Below, piece after piece: positions 8,378 to 16,692 of a DNA stretch of 64,000 nucleotides. The position numbers were made by a program, and so were the translations under genes. Within the stretch, counting starts at the first letter, position 1. The number at the start of each line of letters is the position of its first letter. The notes beneath the pieces were generated by a model. It made no database searches, had not been told where the DNA came from, and saw only the letters and a list, made by a program, of their open reading frames with translations. The stretch is taken from the NCBI RefSeq assembly GCF_001500065.1, contig NZ_LQIN01000023.1:372001-436000 (forward strand). Reading direction: 5' to 3'. This DNA comes from Mycobacterium sp. IS-3022. GTDB lineage: Bacteria; Actinomycetota; Actinomycetes; Mycobacteriales; Mycobacteriaceae.

Positions 8378-9519
8378 GAGGCTTGCTCCGCCTTGGTGAG
8401 CGAATAGACGCGCAGGTTGTGGTCCTCGGGTGTGCCGAACAGCGAGCGGTACAGCGTGGCCCGTCGCAGGAACAAGTGCAGGTCGTGCTCCCAGGTCACC
8501 CCGATGCCGCCGTGCAGTTGCACGCACAGCTGAAGCATTCCTGGTGCATGTTCGCCCACATAGGATTTCGCGACGCTGACCGCCATCTCGGCGCCGGGGG
8601 AGCGTGATGCCACCTCGGTCACCGCGGCGTTCGTCGTTGCGCGACAGCCTTCGAACCAGATCTTCAGGTCGGCGAATTTGTGCTTGAGCGCCTGATACGA
8701 GCCCAGCGGACGGCCGAACGAATGTCGGTCGAAACCCCACTGGATCGTGAAGGCGAGCACCGTCTCCAGGATGCCGACGATCTCGGCGCACTGCAGTAGC
8801 ACCGCGAGCTGGCTCTGCCGCTCGATCAACGCGGGCGTCTGCTCGGCCGACCCGACGGCCGCGGTCTCGCCGACCTCGACGCCGTCGAACTGCACCCGCG
8901 CGTAGCTCTTCACCATGTCGATCGAGCGCTGCGATTCCACCCGCACCCCGGGAGCATCCGCGGGTACCAGGAACTGGCGCACGGCACCGTCGGATTGCGC
9001 TGTGACGAGGAATATTTCGCTGACAGCGCCGGCCTCGACCCGGTCCTTGACACCGTCGATGCGAAAGCCGGTGCCGGTGGGTGTCGCGGTGACCGACGGC
9101 GTCAGCGGCGACCACGGCCGACCGGGTTCGTAGACCGCCCAGGTGGCCACCGACTCACCGGTGATCAGCGCTTCGATGGTGTCTTGATGGTTGTCGGGCG
9201 CCTCGGCCAGCCCGGCCAGCACGGTGCTGACGGGGTGCAGCGGACCGGGTGCGACGGTCTTTCCGGCGATCTCGGCCACCAGCGCCAGGTCCCTGACGCC
9301 GCCGGAGACGCCGCCGGACACGCTGCCACCGCCGAGCTCCTCGGGAACGAGCAGGCTGGTCCAGCCGAGTTCGGCGGCTCGGCGCCACCAGTCGCGATCG
9401 AACGCGGCTCCCGCGTCGTGCAATTCGCGTATTCGACTCAGCGGCACCTCTTTTTCGAGGAATGACTGAGCCGTCGAGGCGAAGAGCAGCACCTCGGGAT
9501 TGTTCGCGCTGTCGGTCAC
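8374..9519 (-). CDS. acyl-CoA dehydrogenase (FadE family), subunit 2
   Basis: Second acyl-CoA dehydrogenase, 381 residues from GTG 9519. The C-terminal half carries SFGRPLGSYQALKHKFADLKI and the conserved LCVQLHGGIGVTWEHDLHLFLRRA. It lacks the GGxxEIxRN tail of its partner; such partner-complementing signatures are typical of alpha2-beta2 FadE pairs, so a mixed enzyme with the 7121-8377 product is likely (inference). An ATG at 9567 would add 16 residues rich in His and Arg, which look non-coding. The stop overlaps the next ATG, so translation is probably coupled. It lies 74 bp downstream of the amidohydrolase gene on the same strand. Confidence 0.88.
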   Translation of the reverse strand: MTDSANNPEVLLFASTAQSFLEKEVPLSRIRELHDAGAAFDRDWWRRAAELGWTSLLVPEELGGGSVSGGVSGGVRDLALVAEIAGKTVAPGPLHPVSTVLAGLAEAPDNHQDTIEALITGESVATWAVYEPGRPWSPLTPSVTATPTGTGFRIDGVKDRVEAGAVSEIFLVTAQSDGAVRQFLVPADAPGVRVESQRSIDMVKSYARVQFDGVEVGETAAVGSAEQTPALIERQSQLAVLLQCAEIVGILETVLAFTIQWGFDRHSFGRPLGSYQALKHKFADLKIWFEGCRATTNAAVTEVASRSPGAEMAVSVAKSYVGEHAPGMLQLCVQLHGGIGVTWEHDLHLFLRRATLYRSLFGTPEDHNLRVYSLTKAEQAS

Positions 9520-9593
9520 GGGCTCGCTTTCGTGGTGGTGTGAACGTGCGTGCCGACGGGTCGACACGCACGTTCGTGACGGGTGGCCCTAGG

Positions 9594-10817
9594 TCAGGCC
9601 GGGATGACGAGCGCAGGCACGTCGGGGTTGTGGACGATCTCGTTCGGAACCTTGAACAAGTCGATCATGTTGCCGCCCATGACCTTCCGCTGCCCTTCCG
9701 CGTCGAGACCCTGCAGGTCGTCGATAAGGTGCGTCGGCTCGGCCAACCCCTCGGGATGCGGCCAGTCCGAACCGAAGATCACCCGGTCGACGCCGAGGAG
9801 ATCGGCCATCTGCTTGAAGTCGTCCTCCCAGAAGGGCGCGACGTACACCCCGCGCTTGAAGGCCTCGATCGGATTCTCCGGGAACTCCTGTGGCATTTTC
9901 TTGTACACGCCGTCGAACTGCTTGAACAGGTAGGGCACCCAGTCCGCGCCGTTCTCGATCGACAGGACGCGCAGATCGGGATTCCGCGTCAACGCGCCGT
10001 GGCACACCAACGCGGCCATCGAGTCCTCGATCGGGCGCTTGCCCATCGAGACCATGCGGAACGCCGTCGGTTTGAACGGCAGGTATTCGTCGGCGGGCTC
10101 CCAGTCGTTGAGGTACTCGGCGTATCCGGAGTCCGAGGCGTGCATCGACACCGGGATACCGGCCTTCACGCACGCTTGCCAGAACGGGTCGAACTCCGGC
10201 AGACCGAACGACCGGGTGCCCTTCAAGCCGGGCACCGGGGCGGGACGGACCAGGACGGTCTTGGCGCCGCGTTCCAGACACCACTCGAGTTCGGAGAGGG
10301 CGCGGTCGACGATGCCCAGGTTGATGACCGGCGTGGAGAAGATGCGGTCCTCGTAGTTGAACTGCCAGGTCTCGTACATCCATTCGTTGAGCGCATGGAT
10401 GACGTCAAGGATCAGTTCCGGGTCGTCCTTCATCCGTTCCTCGACGAGGCTGGCCAGCGTCGGGAACATCAGTGAATAGTCGAGCCCCAACCCGTCCATC
10501 ACCTCGAGTCGCGCGGCGGGTTCGCGGAAGGCGGGGATGGCCTTCATCGGCTTGCCCATGACCTCGCGGAAGCTCTTGCCGCCGCTGCCGTGCTTGAAGT
10601 ACTCCTCCTGCGCACCGGGTCGGGCGACGACCTCGAAGGTCGGGTTCGGGATGTAGTCGCTGACCTGGTTGCGAACCATGATCTTGGTGCGTCCGCGGAC
10701 CTCGATGTAGTCGATGACGTGCTTGCGGTGCTCCGGAAGGAACTTGGTCAGCGCCTCTTTCGGCTCGTAGAAGTGGTTGTCGGCGTCGAACACCGGGTAG
10801 GGAAGCTGGCGGGCCAT
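9594..10817 (-). CDS. amidohydrolase-2 family metal-dependent hydrolase
   Basis: TIM-barrel amidohydrolase of the PF04909 type, 407 residues. The opening FDADNHFYEP corresponds to the family's first metal-binding strand, SMHASDSGY (about 228) holds a further histidine, and IFGSDWPHPEG near 353 gives the catalytic aspartate. The family includes decarboxylases and hydrolases of aromatic or acyl compounds. With the two dehydrogenases it suggests breakdown of a CoA-activated or ring compound, which cannot be named from sequence. GGAGG precedes the ATG. It heads a three-gene minus-strand unit with a palindromic operator 34-48 bp upstream of its start. Confidence 0.82.
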   Translation of the reverse strand: MARQLPYPVFDADNHFYEPKEALTKFLPEHRKHVIDYIEVRGRTKIMVRNQVSDYIPNPTFEVVARPGAQEEYFKHGSGGKSFREVMGKPMKAIPAFREPAARLEVMDGLGLDYSLMFPTLASLVEERMKDDPELILDVIHALNEWMYETWQFNYEDRIFSTPVINLGIVDRALSELEWCLERGAKTVLVRPAPVPGLKGTRSFGLPEFDPFWQACVKAGIPVSMHASDSGYAEYLNDWEPADEYLPFKPTAFRMVSMGKRPIEDSMAALVCHGALTRNPDLRVLSIENGADWVPYLFKQFDGVYKKMPQEFPENPIEAFKRGVYVAPFWEDDFKQMADLLGVDRVIFGSDWPHPEGLAEPTHLIDDLQGLDAEGQRKVMGGNMIDLFKVPNEIVHNPDVPALVIPA

Positions 10818-10850
10818 TTGCGCCTCCTGGAAGTCTGCTTGGCTGATCGT

Positions 10851-10865
10851 GGTAATGACATTACC
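10851..10865. promoter_or_regulatory. TetR operator candidate, copy 1
   Basis: GGTAATGACATTACC is a perfect 7+1+7 palindrome. It lies 34 bp upstream of the amidohydrolase ATG, between that gene and the end of the TetR gene. A near-identical copy at 11620-11634 lies beside the TetR promoter, which makes this regulator the probable ligand. Confidence 0.75.
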
Positions 10866-10926
10866 ACTTTCGTACCAGCGAAAACAGCGGCGTCGAGAAG
10901 GTGATTTTTCGTCGGTGCGACGCAGG

Positions 10927-11607
10927 TCAGGCAGGGTCGGCCGGGCCGGTGAGCCCGCTCAGGCAGTAGTTGTAGATGTCGTCGGCGCCGATCGGAACGC
11001 CGTTGAGCTCGGCGCCGAGCACCTGCAGCCGGATCGCACCCAGCGCGGATTGCATGATCAGCGCCGCTCGCGCCTCGACGTTCACGTCCGCGCGGAAGAC
11101 GCCCTCGGCGATCCCGCGGTTGATGATGTCCTTGATCAGCTCGTGCACCGGCGAGAGCACCCGGGCGTACTCGCGGGGCAACGTCTCGGCGAGCCGGTCG
11201 TTGTAGTTGGTCAGGCCGCGGTTGACCTTGTCCTGGGTCGTCGTCTCCGGCGGGGTGCAGATGCGGTCGACGAGGACACGCAGGGCGGTGGTCGCCGGCA
11301 GCCCGGCGGTGTCCTCGCGCCACCGGCGCGTCGACTCGGACATGATCTTGTCGACGAGTGCCAGCAGCAACTCGTCCTTGGTGGAGAAGTGCTGATAGAA
11401 CGACCGCAGCGACGTCTTGGAGCGCTCGACGACCTCGAGCACCGTGAAGTCCGTGCGGCCGGTTTCTCCGAGGATCGCCAGCGCCGATTTCATGAAGCGC
11501 TTGGGCCGGGATTCGGGGTCGGCGGGGTCGTCCGGTGTGGCGGGCCGGGCGGTTCCGGCCGCCGTTCGTCCGCTCGCCTTCGCCATCGTCGGCACCTTCC
11601 CGCTCAT
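10927..11607 (-). CDS. TetR-family transcriptional regulator
   Basis: TetR-type repressor of 226 residues. An N-terminal Ala/Pro-rich arm is followed by the helix-turn-helix (about 38-84), in which KTSLRSFYQHFSTKDELL is the recognition-helix signature, and then by a helical ligand domain. It is transcribed away from the thioesterase-like gene. Matching palindromes before that gene and before the amidohydrolase-fadE unit indicate control of both units and itself. A second in-frame ATG at 11586 would remove six residues. The inducer is unknown but is probably a CoA ester or the pathway substrate (inference from neighbours). Confidence 0.88.
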   Translation of the reverse strand: MSGKVPTMAKASGRTAAGTARPATPDDPADPESRPKRFMKSALAILGETGRTDFTVLEVVERSKTSLRSFYQHFSTKDELLLALVDKIMSESTRRWREDTAGLPATTALRVLVDRICTPPETTTQDKVNRGLTNYNDRLAETLPREYARVLSPVHELIKDIINRGIAEGVFRADVNVEARAALIMQSALGAIRLQVLGAELNGVPIGADDIYNYCLSGLTGPADPA

Positions 11608-11619
11608 CGGTGGTTCGCT

Positions 11620-11634
11620 GGTAATGACGTTACC
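11620..11634. promoter_or_regulatory. TetR operator candidate, copy 2
   Basis: GGTAATGACGTTACC differs from copy 1 at one position. It lies in the 60-bp gap between the divergent TetR and thioesterase genes. It overlaps a possible -35 (TTACCG, 11630-11635) that pairs over 18 bp with TACTGT (11654-11659), a promoter that would give a leaderless message from ATG 11668. Confidence 0.75.
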
Positions 11635-11667
11635 GCTTTTGTAGAAGCTCGGTTACTGTTCCCTGTC

Positions 11668-12564
11668 ATGACGACAGACTCAGCGCAGAAGCCAGCCCAG
11701 GAGCTTTGGACGGTCGAGGAGCTGCTCGACCTGTTCGACGTGCGGCCGGACGGGGAGAACCGATTCATCGCCGAAACCGGTCCCGCCGGCGAGCAGGACC
11801 GGCAGGTGGTGGAGGGCACGCAGGTGCTCGCCCAGGTCATCGTGGCGGTGGCGAAACGCTTCGGGGGCAAGTCGGTGCGCTCGGTGTACGCGGTCTTCTC
11901 GCGTGCGGTCATGGTCGGGGCCGGTCCGCTGGAGTTGGAGATCGACGTCGTCAACGAAGGCCGGTCGACCGCAACCGCGATCGTGTCGGCCAAGCAGAAC
12001 GGCAAGCGGTGCGTGACGGTCACGGTGCTGACCGACGTGCCAACGCCCGACGTCATCCGCCACGCGTTGCCGCGGCCCGACGTCAAGCCGCCCGCCGAGG
12101 CGAACGACGCCCGGATGCCCATGACCGGCAGGGAGATCCGGCTCATCGACGTGGTCGACGTGAACAGCCCCGACGAGGTGGGGCCGCCGGAGCTGTACGC
12201 CTGGGTGCACTACGACCCGATCCCGACCCGCGACGAGCTCGCGAAGGCGCTCATTGCCTATCTCACTGGGCACCTGGGTATTTCGACGACGATGCGGGCA
12301 CACGAGGGCATCGGCACGGCGCAGTCGCACCTGACCGTGTCGACCGCTCCGATGACGGTGTCGGTGAGCTTCCACGAGCCGTTCCGGTGGGACGGTTGGC
12401 TGCTGTACGGCCACGAGAGCACTCAGGTCGGGGCGGGCATGTCGTACGTGCGCGGCACGGTGCACACCGAATCCGGTGAGCTGATCGCATCGTTCGCACA
12501 GGACGCGCTGATCCGGCCGCTGCGCACGACCGACACGGCCATCAAGGAACAGTCCCGGCTCTAA
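11668..12564 (+). CDS. acyl-CoA thioesterase-like double-hotdog protein
   Basis: Protein of 298 residues resembling TesB-type thioesterases with two hotdog domains. The first half has RFIAETGPAGEQDRQVVEGTQVLAQVIVAVAKRF and the second half VSFHEPFRWDGWLLYGHES followed by YVRGTVHTESGELIASFAQDAL, the usual end of such proteins. It would hydrolyse or bind acyl-CoAs. The ATG at 11668 begins 9 bp after a TACTGT -10 box, with no ribosome-binding site, so it may be leaderless. It is divergent from the TetR regulator across the shared palindrome, which ties it to the fadE-amidohydrolase unit. Confidence 0.75.
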   Translation: MTTDSAQKPAQELWTVEELLDLFDVRPDGENRFIAETGPAGEQDRQVVEGTQVLAQVIVAVAKRFGGKSVRSVYAVFSRAVMVGAGPLELEIDVVNEGRSTATAIVSAKQNGKRCVTVTVLTDVPTPDVIRHALPRPDVKPPAEANDARMPMTGREIRLIDVVDVNSPDEVGPPELYAWVHYDPIPTRDELAKALIAYLTGHLGISTTMRAHEGIGTAQSHLTVSTAPMTVSVSFHEPFRWDGWLLYGHESTQVGAGMSYVRGTVHTESGELIASFAQDALIRPLRTTDTAIKEQSRL

Positions 12565-12587
12565 GCTGGCGTCACCACTATCGGCGA

Positions 12588-12641
12588 GGAGACGGAAATT
12601 GCCCCGACACGCCGCGAGAATGGGCCAATTTGCGTCTGTCC
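12588..12641. terminator. imperfect inverted repeat between convergent genes
   Basis: GGAGACGGAAATTGCCCC (12588-12605) pairs imperfectly with the segment at 12622-12641, giving a long stem with a few mismatches. It lies between the ends of the thioesterase-like gene and the convergent SDR gene, where a two-way terminator would be expected. There is no T-run. Confidence 0.4.
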
Positions 12642-12658
12642 CCTGCTTACGCGTGGGG

Positions 12659-13480
12659 TCAGATCTTGAGATAGCCCTTGTCCGCTGGGATCTGGGCGGC
12701 GGTCACCAGTGACGACGCGTCGCTGGCCAGCCAGACCACGATGTCGGAGATCAGGTTGGGGTCGGCCAGCGACTCGGTCGGCAGCGCGCCGGGCGAAAAG
12801 CTGTGGATATAGGTCGGATGGTCGGCGAAGGTCTGCCACATCGACGTGTCGTTGCCCATCGGGGTGTCGGTGCCGTACGGATGAACGGAATTGACCCGAA
12901 TGCCGAACTCGCCCAGTTCAATGGCGAGCGAATTGGTCAATGCGACAACGCCGAACTTGCTGGCGCAGTAATGGCCCGCACCCGGAACGGCCTTGATGCC
13001 CGCCGCCGAGCTGATGTTGATGATCGACCCGCCGTTGCCCGCCCCGATCATCGGTGGCACCACTGCCTTGATGGTGTTCCAGACGCCGGTCAGGTTGATG
13101 TCGAGAACGTCCTGCCACTGCTGTGCCGAGATCTCCCACAGGCGGCCCCAATTCATCACGCCGGCATTGGCGACCACGATGTCGAGGCGACCGAACTGCT
13201 CGAGCGCGTCGGACACGACGCGTTGCTGTCCGGCCGCATCGCGGACGTCGACTCGGTCGGCGACGATCTTGCGTCCTTCGCCCTCGACGAGGCTCACCGT
13301 CTCGGCCAGGTCCTCGGGTGCTGTGGGCGGATAGCCGTTGTGTTCGGCGACCGGTCCGCACGCATCGATCGCGACGATGTCGGCGCCGGCGCGGGCCAAC
13401 CGGACACAGTGCGAACGGCCTTGGCCGCGGGCGGCGCCCGTCACGTAGGCCACCTTGCCCGCCAAGGGAAGTTCCGTCAC
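12659..13480 (-). CDS. mycofactocin-coupled SDR family oxidoreductase
   Basis: Short-chain dehydrogenase of 273 residues. It has the nucleotide loop TGAARGQGRSH (about 15-25), NAG at about 104, and the catalytic pair YCASK at about 170. Between the second strand and helix there is an insertion (CGPVAEHNGYPPTAPEDL, about 41-58) typical of mycofactocin-coupled SDRs, whose NAD is held tightly and re-oxidised through mycofactocin rather than freely exchanged (family knowledge). It would oxidise an alcohol that is not identifiable here. It starts 14 bp after the upstream NAD(P)-binding gene, so they are likely co-transcribed. Confidence 0.85.
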   Translation of the reverse strand: MTELPLAGKVAYVTGAARGQGRSHCVRLARAGADIVAIDACGPVAEHNGYPPTAPEDLAETVSLVEGEGRKIVADRVDVRDAAGQQRVVSDALEQFGRLDIVVANAGVMNWGRLWEISAQQWQDVLDINLTGVWNTIKAVVPPMIGAGNGGSIINISSAAGIKAVPGAGHYCASKFGVVALTNSLAIELGEFGIRVNSVHPYGTDTPMGNDTSMWQTFADHPTYIHSFSPGALPTESLADPNLISDIVVWLASDASSLVTAAQIPADKGYLKI

Positions 13481-13494
13481 GCTGGTGCTCCTGT

Positions 13495-14241
13495 CTACTC
13501 GGCGCCCGCGGCGAGCCAGTCGTCGAATGTCGTCGCAGCGATGCGGGCATTCTCGCTCGGTAGCAACACGTTTCCGGCCATCGACGGGCCGAAAATGCCA
13601 TCCCAGGTCGGGATGAGCTTGACCCGGCGGCCGCGAGCTTCGAGGGTGCGGCGGGCCATGTCGACGAGGTCTTGCGGCTCGGGTCCGGCGACGTCGACGT
13701 ACCGGCCCTGGGGCTGGCCGGTGGCGACCTCGGCGAGGACCTCGGCGATGTCGTCGGGCGCGATCGGCTGCACGAGCAGCGGCGCGATGGTGGCCACTCC
13801 GTCATGCTCGGTCCAACCGGCGACCATGGCTGCGAAATCGTGAAATTGGGTGGCCGGCACCACCGTCCAGGACACCGGTCCCTCGGCGACGAGGCGTTCC
13901 TGTTCACGTTTACCCGCATAGTGGGCGTTGCCCTCGATGCCGTGGATCCCCACGATCGACAGCAGGACGTGGTGGCGCACTCCTGCCCGATGTTCGGCGG
14001 CAAGCAGGTTGCGCGTGGTGGCCCCGAAGTATTCGGTCGTCTTCTCACGGTCGGTGGGTGGTGCGCTGATCGCGTCGATGACCGCGTCCGCGCCGGTGAG
14101 CGCCTCGTCGAGACCCGCACCGGTCATCAGATCGACGCCGACTGAGCGGCTGATCCTCACCACCTCATGGCCGTCGCGTTCGAGTGCGGCGGCGGTGCGG
14201 GCGCCGATGTTGCCCGTCGCTCCCGCGACAGCGATGCGCAT
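13495..14241 (-). CDS. NAD(P)-binding (NmrA/atypical SDR) protein
   Basis: Rossmann-fold protein of 248 residues with GATGNIGARTAAAL at the N-terminus (GxxGxxG dinucleotide motif). It has an atypical-SDR core with LLSIVGIHG and AGKREQE where YxxxK would lie in extended SDRs, and a family-typical WTVVPATQFHDF. Relatives are NADPH sensors or quinone/ether-cleaving reductases; the role is not determinable. ATG 14241 gives M-R-I-A-V-A-G-A-T-G; the longer ORF to 14319 has a Ser/Arg-rich leader that looks non-coding. It is followed after 13 bp by the mycofactocin-type SDR. Confidence 0.78.
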   Translation of the reverse strand: MRIAVAGATGNIGARTAAALERDGHEVVRISRSVGVDLMTGAGLDEALTGADAVIDAISAPPTDREKTTEYFGATTRNLLAAEHRAGVRHHVLLSIVGIHGIEGNAHYAGKREQERLVAEGPVSWTVVPATQFHDFAAMVAGWTEHDGVATIAPLLVQPIAPDDIAEVLAEVATGQPQGRYVDVAGPEPQDLVDMARRTLEARGRRVKLIPTWDGIFGPSMAGNVLLPSENARIAATTFDDWLAAGAE

Positions 14242-14330
14242 GGCTGGACTCCTTCGGTGACGGTGTGACGGTACTCGCTGGGCGATTCGGCTGTAGTTGG
14301 GTGCGTTCTGCGCAACCAACTACACCGAAA

Positions 14331-15005
14331 TCACTTCAGTGTGGCAGCCACTTCGCGGAGGCGGGCGCCGGCACCCGAGACGATCGGCTCGCCGTGCCCG
14401 AAACACGCGGTGTCGACGTCGAGCGCTGCGAGCCGTCCAAACGATGCCACCGTACGTGCGCGGTCCTGGTTGAAGGTGCCCAGCATGACCGTTCCCACGT
14501 TGGCGATGGTGTCGCCGGTGAGCAGAACGCCGTGGCGCGGCAAATGGATCGCGATGCTGCCTTCGGTGTGCCCCGGCACGGACAGGATCTCGGCGCCGCC
14601 ACCGAAGTCGAGGACATCGCCGTCGTGCAGCTCCCGGTCCACCGGCACGGGGTCCGCCGCAGCGGGCAGTCCGGCCGCGACCCGCTCGTGGATCGGCACC
14701 TCCCACTCTTCGAACACCGGTGGGGGGAGGGCGGAGCCAGCGCGGATCGCCGCGGCGTCGCCGGCGCCGGCCATCACCGTGGCCCCGGTCGGCCCCCGTA
14801 GCTCGGCCGCCGAGCCGGTGTGGTCGACGTGCCCGTGCGTCAACACGATTCGGTCGATACCGGGTACTGCGTCGCTGATGGCCGCACCCGATCCGGGTGC
14901 GCCGGTGTCGATCAGCGTGACCGAATCCCCGTCCCGCCATACGTAGACCTGCCAGCCGTCGACGACGAGCATGGTGAGGTTCGGGGTGACGGTCACGGAT
15001 TGCAT
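14331..15005 (-). CDS. MBL-fold metallo-hydrolase
   Basis: Metallo-beta-lactamase-fold hydrolase of 224 residues, unrelated in detail to the one at 56-730. THGHVDHTG (about 58-66) is the binuclear metal motif, VPGHTEGS (about 145) the second histidine, LTGDTIAN the bridging aspartate, and CFGHGEP (about 202) the last histidine. The substrate is unknown. It lies 89 bp upstream of the NAD(P)-binding gene and 40 bp downstream of the DUF885 gene, all on the minus strand, so a longer unit is possible. Confidence 0.8.
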   Translation of the reverse strand: MQSVTVTPNLTMLVVDGWQVYVWRDGDSVTLIDTGAPGSGAAISDAVPGIDRIVLTHGHVDHTGSAAELRGPTGATVMAGAGDAAAIRAGSALPPPVFEEWEVPIHERVAAGLPAAADPVPVDRELHDGDVLDFGGGAEILSVPGHTEGSIAIHLPRHGVLLTGDTIANVGTVMLGTFNQDRARTVASFGRLAALDVDTACFGHGEPIVSGAGARLREVAATLK

Positions 15006-15045
15006 GCGCTAACGGTAGAGACTCTCGGCCGGCGAAAGAAGGGAC

Positions 15046-16692
15046 TCAGCTGGAGGCGAAACCGCCCGACAGCGCCGACCTCAGCACGTCGAGCGGTAGA
15101 CCGCCGAGATCCAGTGCGCGGCTGTGGAAATCCTTGAGCGACATGCCTCGGCTCAGCGTCTCGTCGCGCAGCTGCTGCCAGATCCGCTGGCCGATCGCGT
15201 ACGACGGCGCCTGGCCCGGCCACCCGAGGTAGCGGTCGAGTTCGAACTGCAGGTGCTCCTCGTTCATCGCGCTGTGCGACACCAGGAACTCCCATGCCCG
15301 CTCGGCGTCCCATACGCCGCCGTCGGGAGCCGTCAGCCCGCAGTGCACGCCGATGTCGATGACCACTCGAGCGGCGCGAAACCGTTGTGCGTCCAGCATT
15401 CCGATTCGGTTCCCGGGATCGTCGAGCCAGCCGAGTTCGGCCATCAGCCGTTCGGCGTACAGCGCCCAGCCTTCGCCGTGTCCCGACACCCAGCAGCCCA
15501 GCCTGCGCCAGCGGTTGAGTTGGTCGGCCAACACGACGGCGCGGCCGATCTGCAGGTGATGGCCGGGCACCCCCTCGTGGAACACGGTCGTCGTCTCCTG
15601 CCAGGTGTGGAACGTCTCCACTCCGTGCGGAACCGACCACCACATGCGGCCCGGTCTGCTGAGGTCTTCCGAGGGGCCGGTGTAGTAGATGCCACCGGTG
15701 TGCGTCGGCGCGATACGACATTCCAGACGCCGCAACGGTTCTGCGATCTCGAAGTGCGTGTCGGCGAGCGACTCGACCGCACGGTCGGACAGGTCCTGCA
15801 TCCAGGCCTGCAGCGCTTCCACGCCGTGCACCAGGTAGCGCTCTTCGCCGTCGAGGCGGCGCAGTGCGTCTGCGATCGAGGCGCCCGGATAGAGCTGCTG
15901 CGCGAGGCCTTCCTGTTCTGCGACAATGCTTTGCAACTGAGCCAGGCCCCACTCATAGGTCTCGTCGAGATCGACCTCGGCGCCGAGGAAGGACCGCGAC
16001 CGCAACCGGTAGAGGTCGCGGCCGACCGCGTCCTCCGCACGCGCGTGCGGCGCTATCTCGTCCCCGAGGACCCTGCCGAGTTCACGGTAGGCGTTCGCGG
16101 CGGCGGCGGCGTTGTGCTGAAGTTCGTCGTGCAGCGCGGAATTACGCGGCGCGGCGTCGGCCACCATCACCACCAACAGGTGCTGGATGCTCGCGGCCTG
16201 ATCGATGCCCCGCACCACCTGACGCACCGCCGGCGGATGATCGCTCGCGATCGCGGCACGCAGCGCGTCGGCGTAACCGGCCGCGCGCTCGGGAACCCGT
16301 GCCAGCCGGCGGGCGACCACCGCCCAGTCCTCGTCGGTTTCCGTCGGCATCAGATCGAACACGTCGCGCATCGACTGCAGCGGCGAGGCGATCACGTTGA
16401 TTTCGCCGACGTCGAGGCCGGCGTCGTTGATTTCGACCAGGATGCCGAGGCGTTCGCGCATCGCGGCCACCGTCACCTCGTCGACCGCGTCGACTCCAGC
16501 GACGGTATCGAGTTCACGAAGCGCGTTGCGCGCTGCGTCGGCACGCGCCGCGACACCGTCGGGGGAGTAGTCGGTGATCTCGTCGTCGTAGCCGGCGATG
16601 CCCATTTCCGTTGCCGCACAGGGGTCCAGCTCGGCCAACGTCGCGAGGTAGCGTTCGGCGACGGCGTCGACGGCCGTGGGTGCCCTACCCAA
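15046..16692 (-). CDS. DUF885 family peptidase-like protein
   Basis: Long helical protein of about 548 residues of the DUF885 family. The family's zinc-peptidase-like motif FHEGVPGHHLQ (His-Glu...His-His) is near residue 360, followed by SGHGEGWALYAE and the C-terminal SYAIGQRIWQQLRDE. Members are presumed metallopeptidases related to carboxypeptidases. The start is chosen at TTG 16692, which overlaps the end of the upstream metallopeptidase gene by 8 bp; the longer ORF to 16866 is the Arg-rich shadow of that gene. No ATG or GTG fits near the conserved N-terminus, so the start is uncertain by a few residues. Confidence 0.8.
   Translation of the reverse strand: MGRAPTAVDAVAERYLATLAELDPCAATEMGIAGYDDEITDYSPDGVAARADAARNALRELDTVAGVDAVDEVTVAAMRERLGILVEINDAGLDVGEINVIASPLQSMRDVFDLMPTETDEDWAVVARRLARVPERAAGYADALRAAIASDHPPAVRQVVRGIDQAASIQHLLVVMVADAAPRNSALHDELQHNAAAAANAYRELGRVLGDEIAPHARAEDAVGRDLYRLRSRSFLGAEVDLDETYEWGLAQLQSIVAEQEGLAQQLYPGASIADALRRLDGEERYLVHGVEALQAWMQDLSDRAVESLADTHFEIAEPLRRLECRIAPTHTGGIYYTGPSEDLSRPGRMWWSVPHGVETFHTWQETTTVFHEGVPGHHLQIGRAVVLADQLNRWRRLGCWVSGHGEGWALYAERLMAELGWLDDPGNRIGMLDAQRFRAARVVIDIGVHCGLTAPDGGVWDAERAWEFLVSHSAMNEEHLQFELDRYLGWPGQAPSYAIGQRIWQQLRDETLSRGMSLKDFHSRALDLGGLPLDVLRSALSGGFASS

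Noticed and set aside
12918..14120. 400-codon minus-strand frame
   Set aside because: Out-of-frame shadow of the SDR and NAD(P)-binding genes, with Ser/Arg-rich low-complexity translation.
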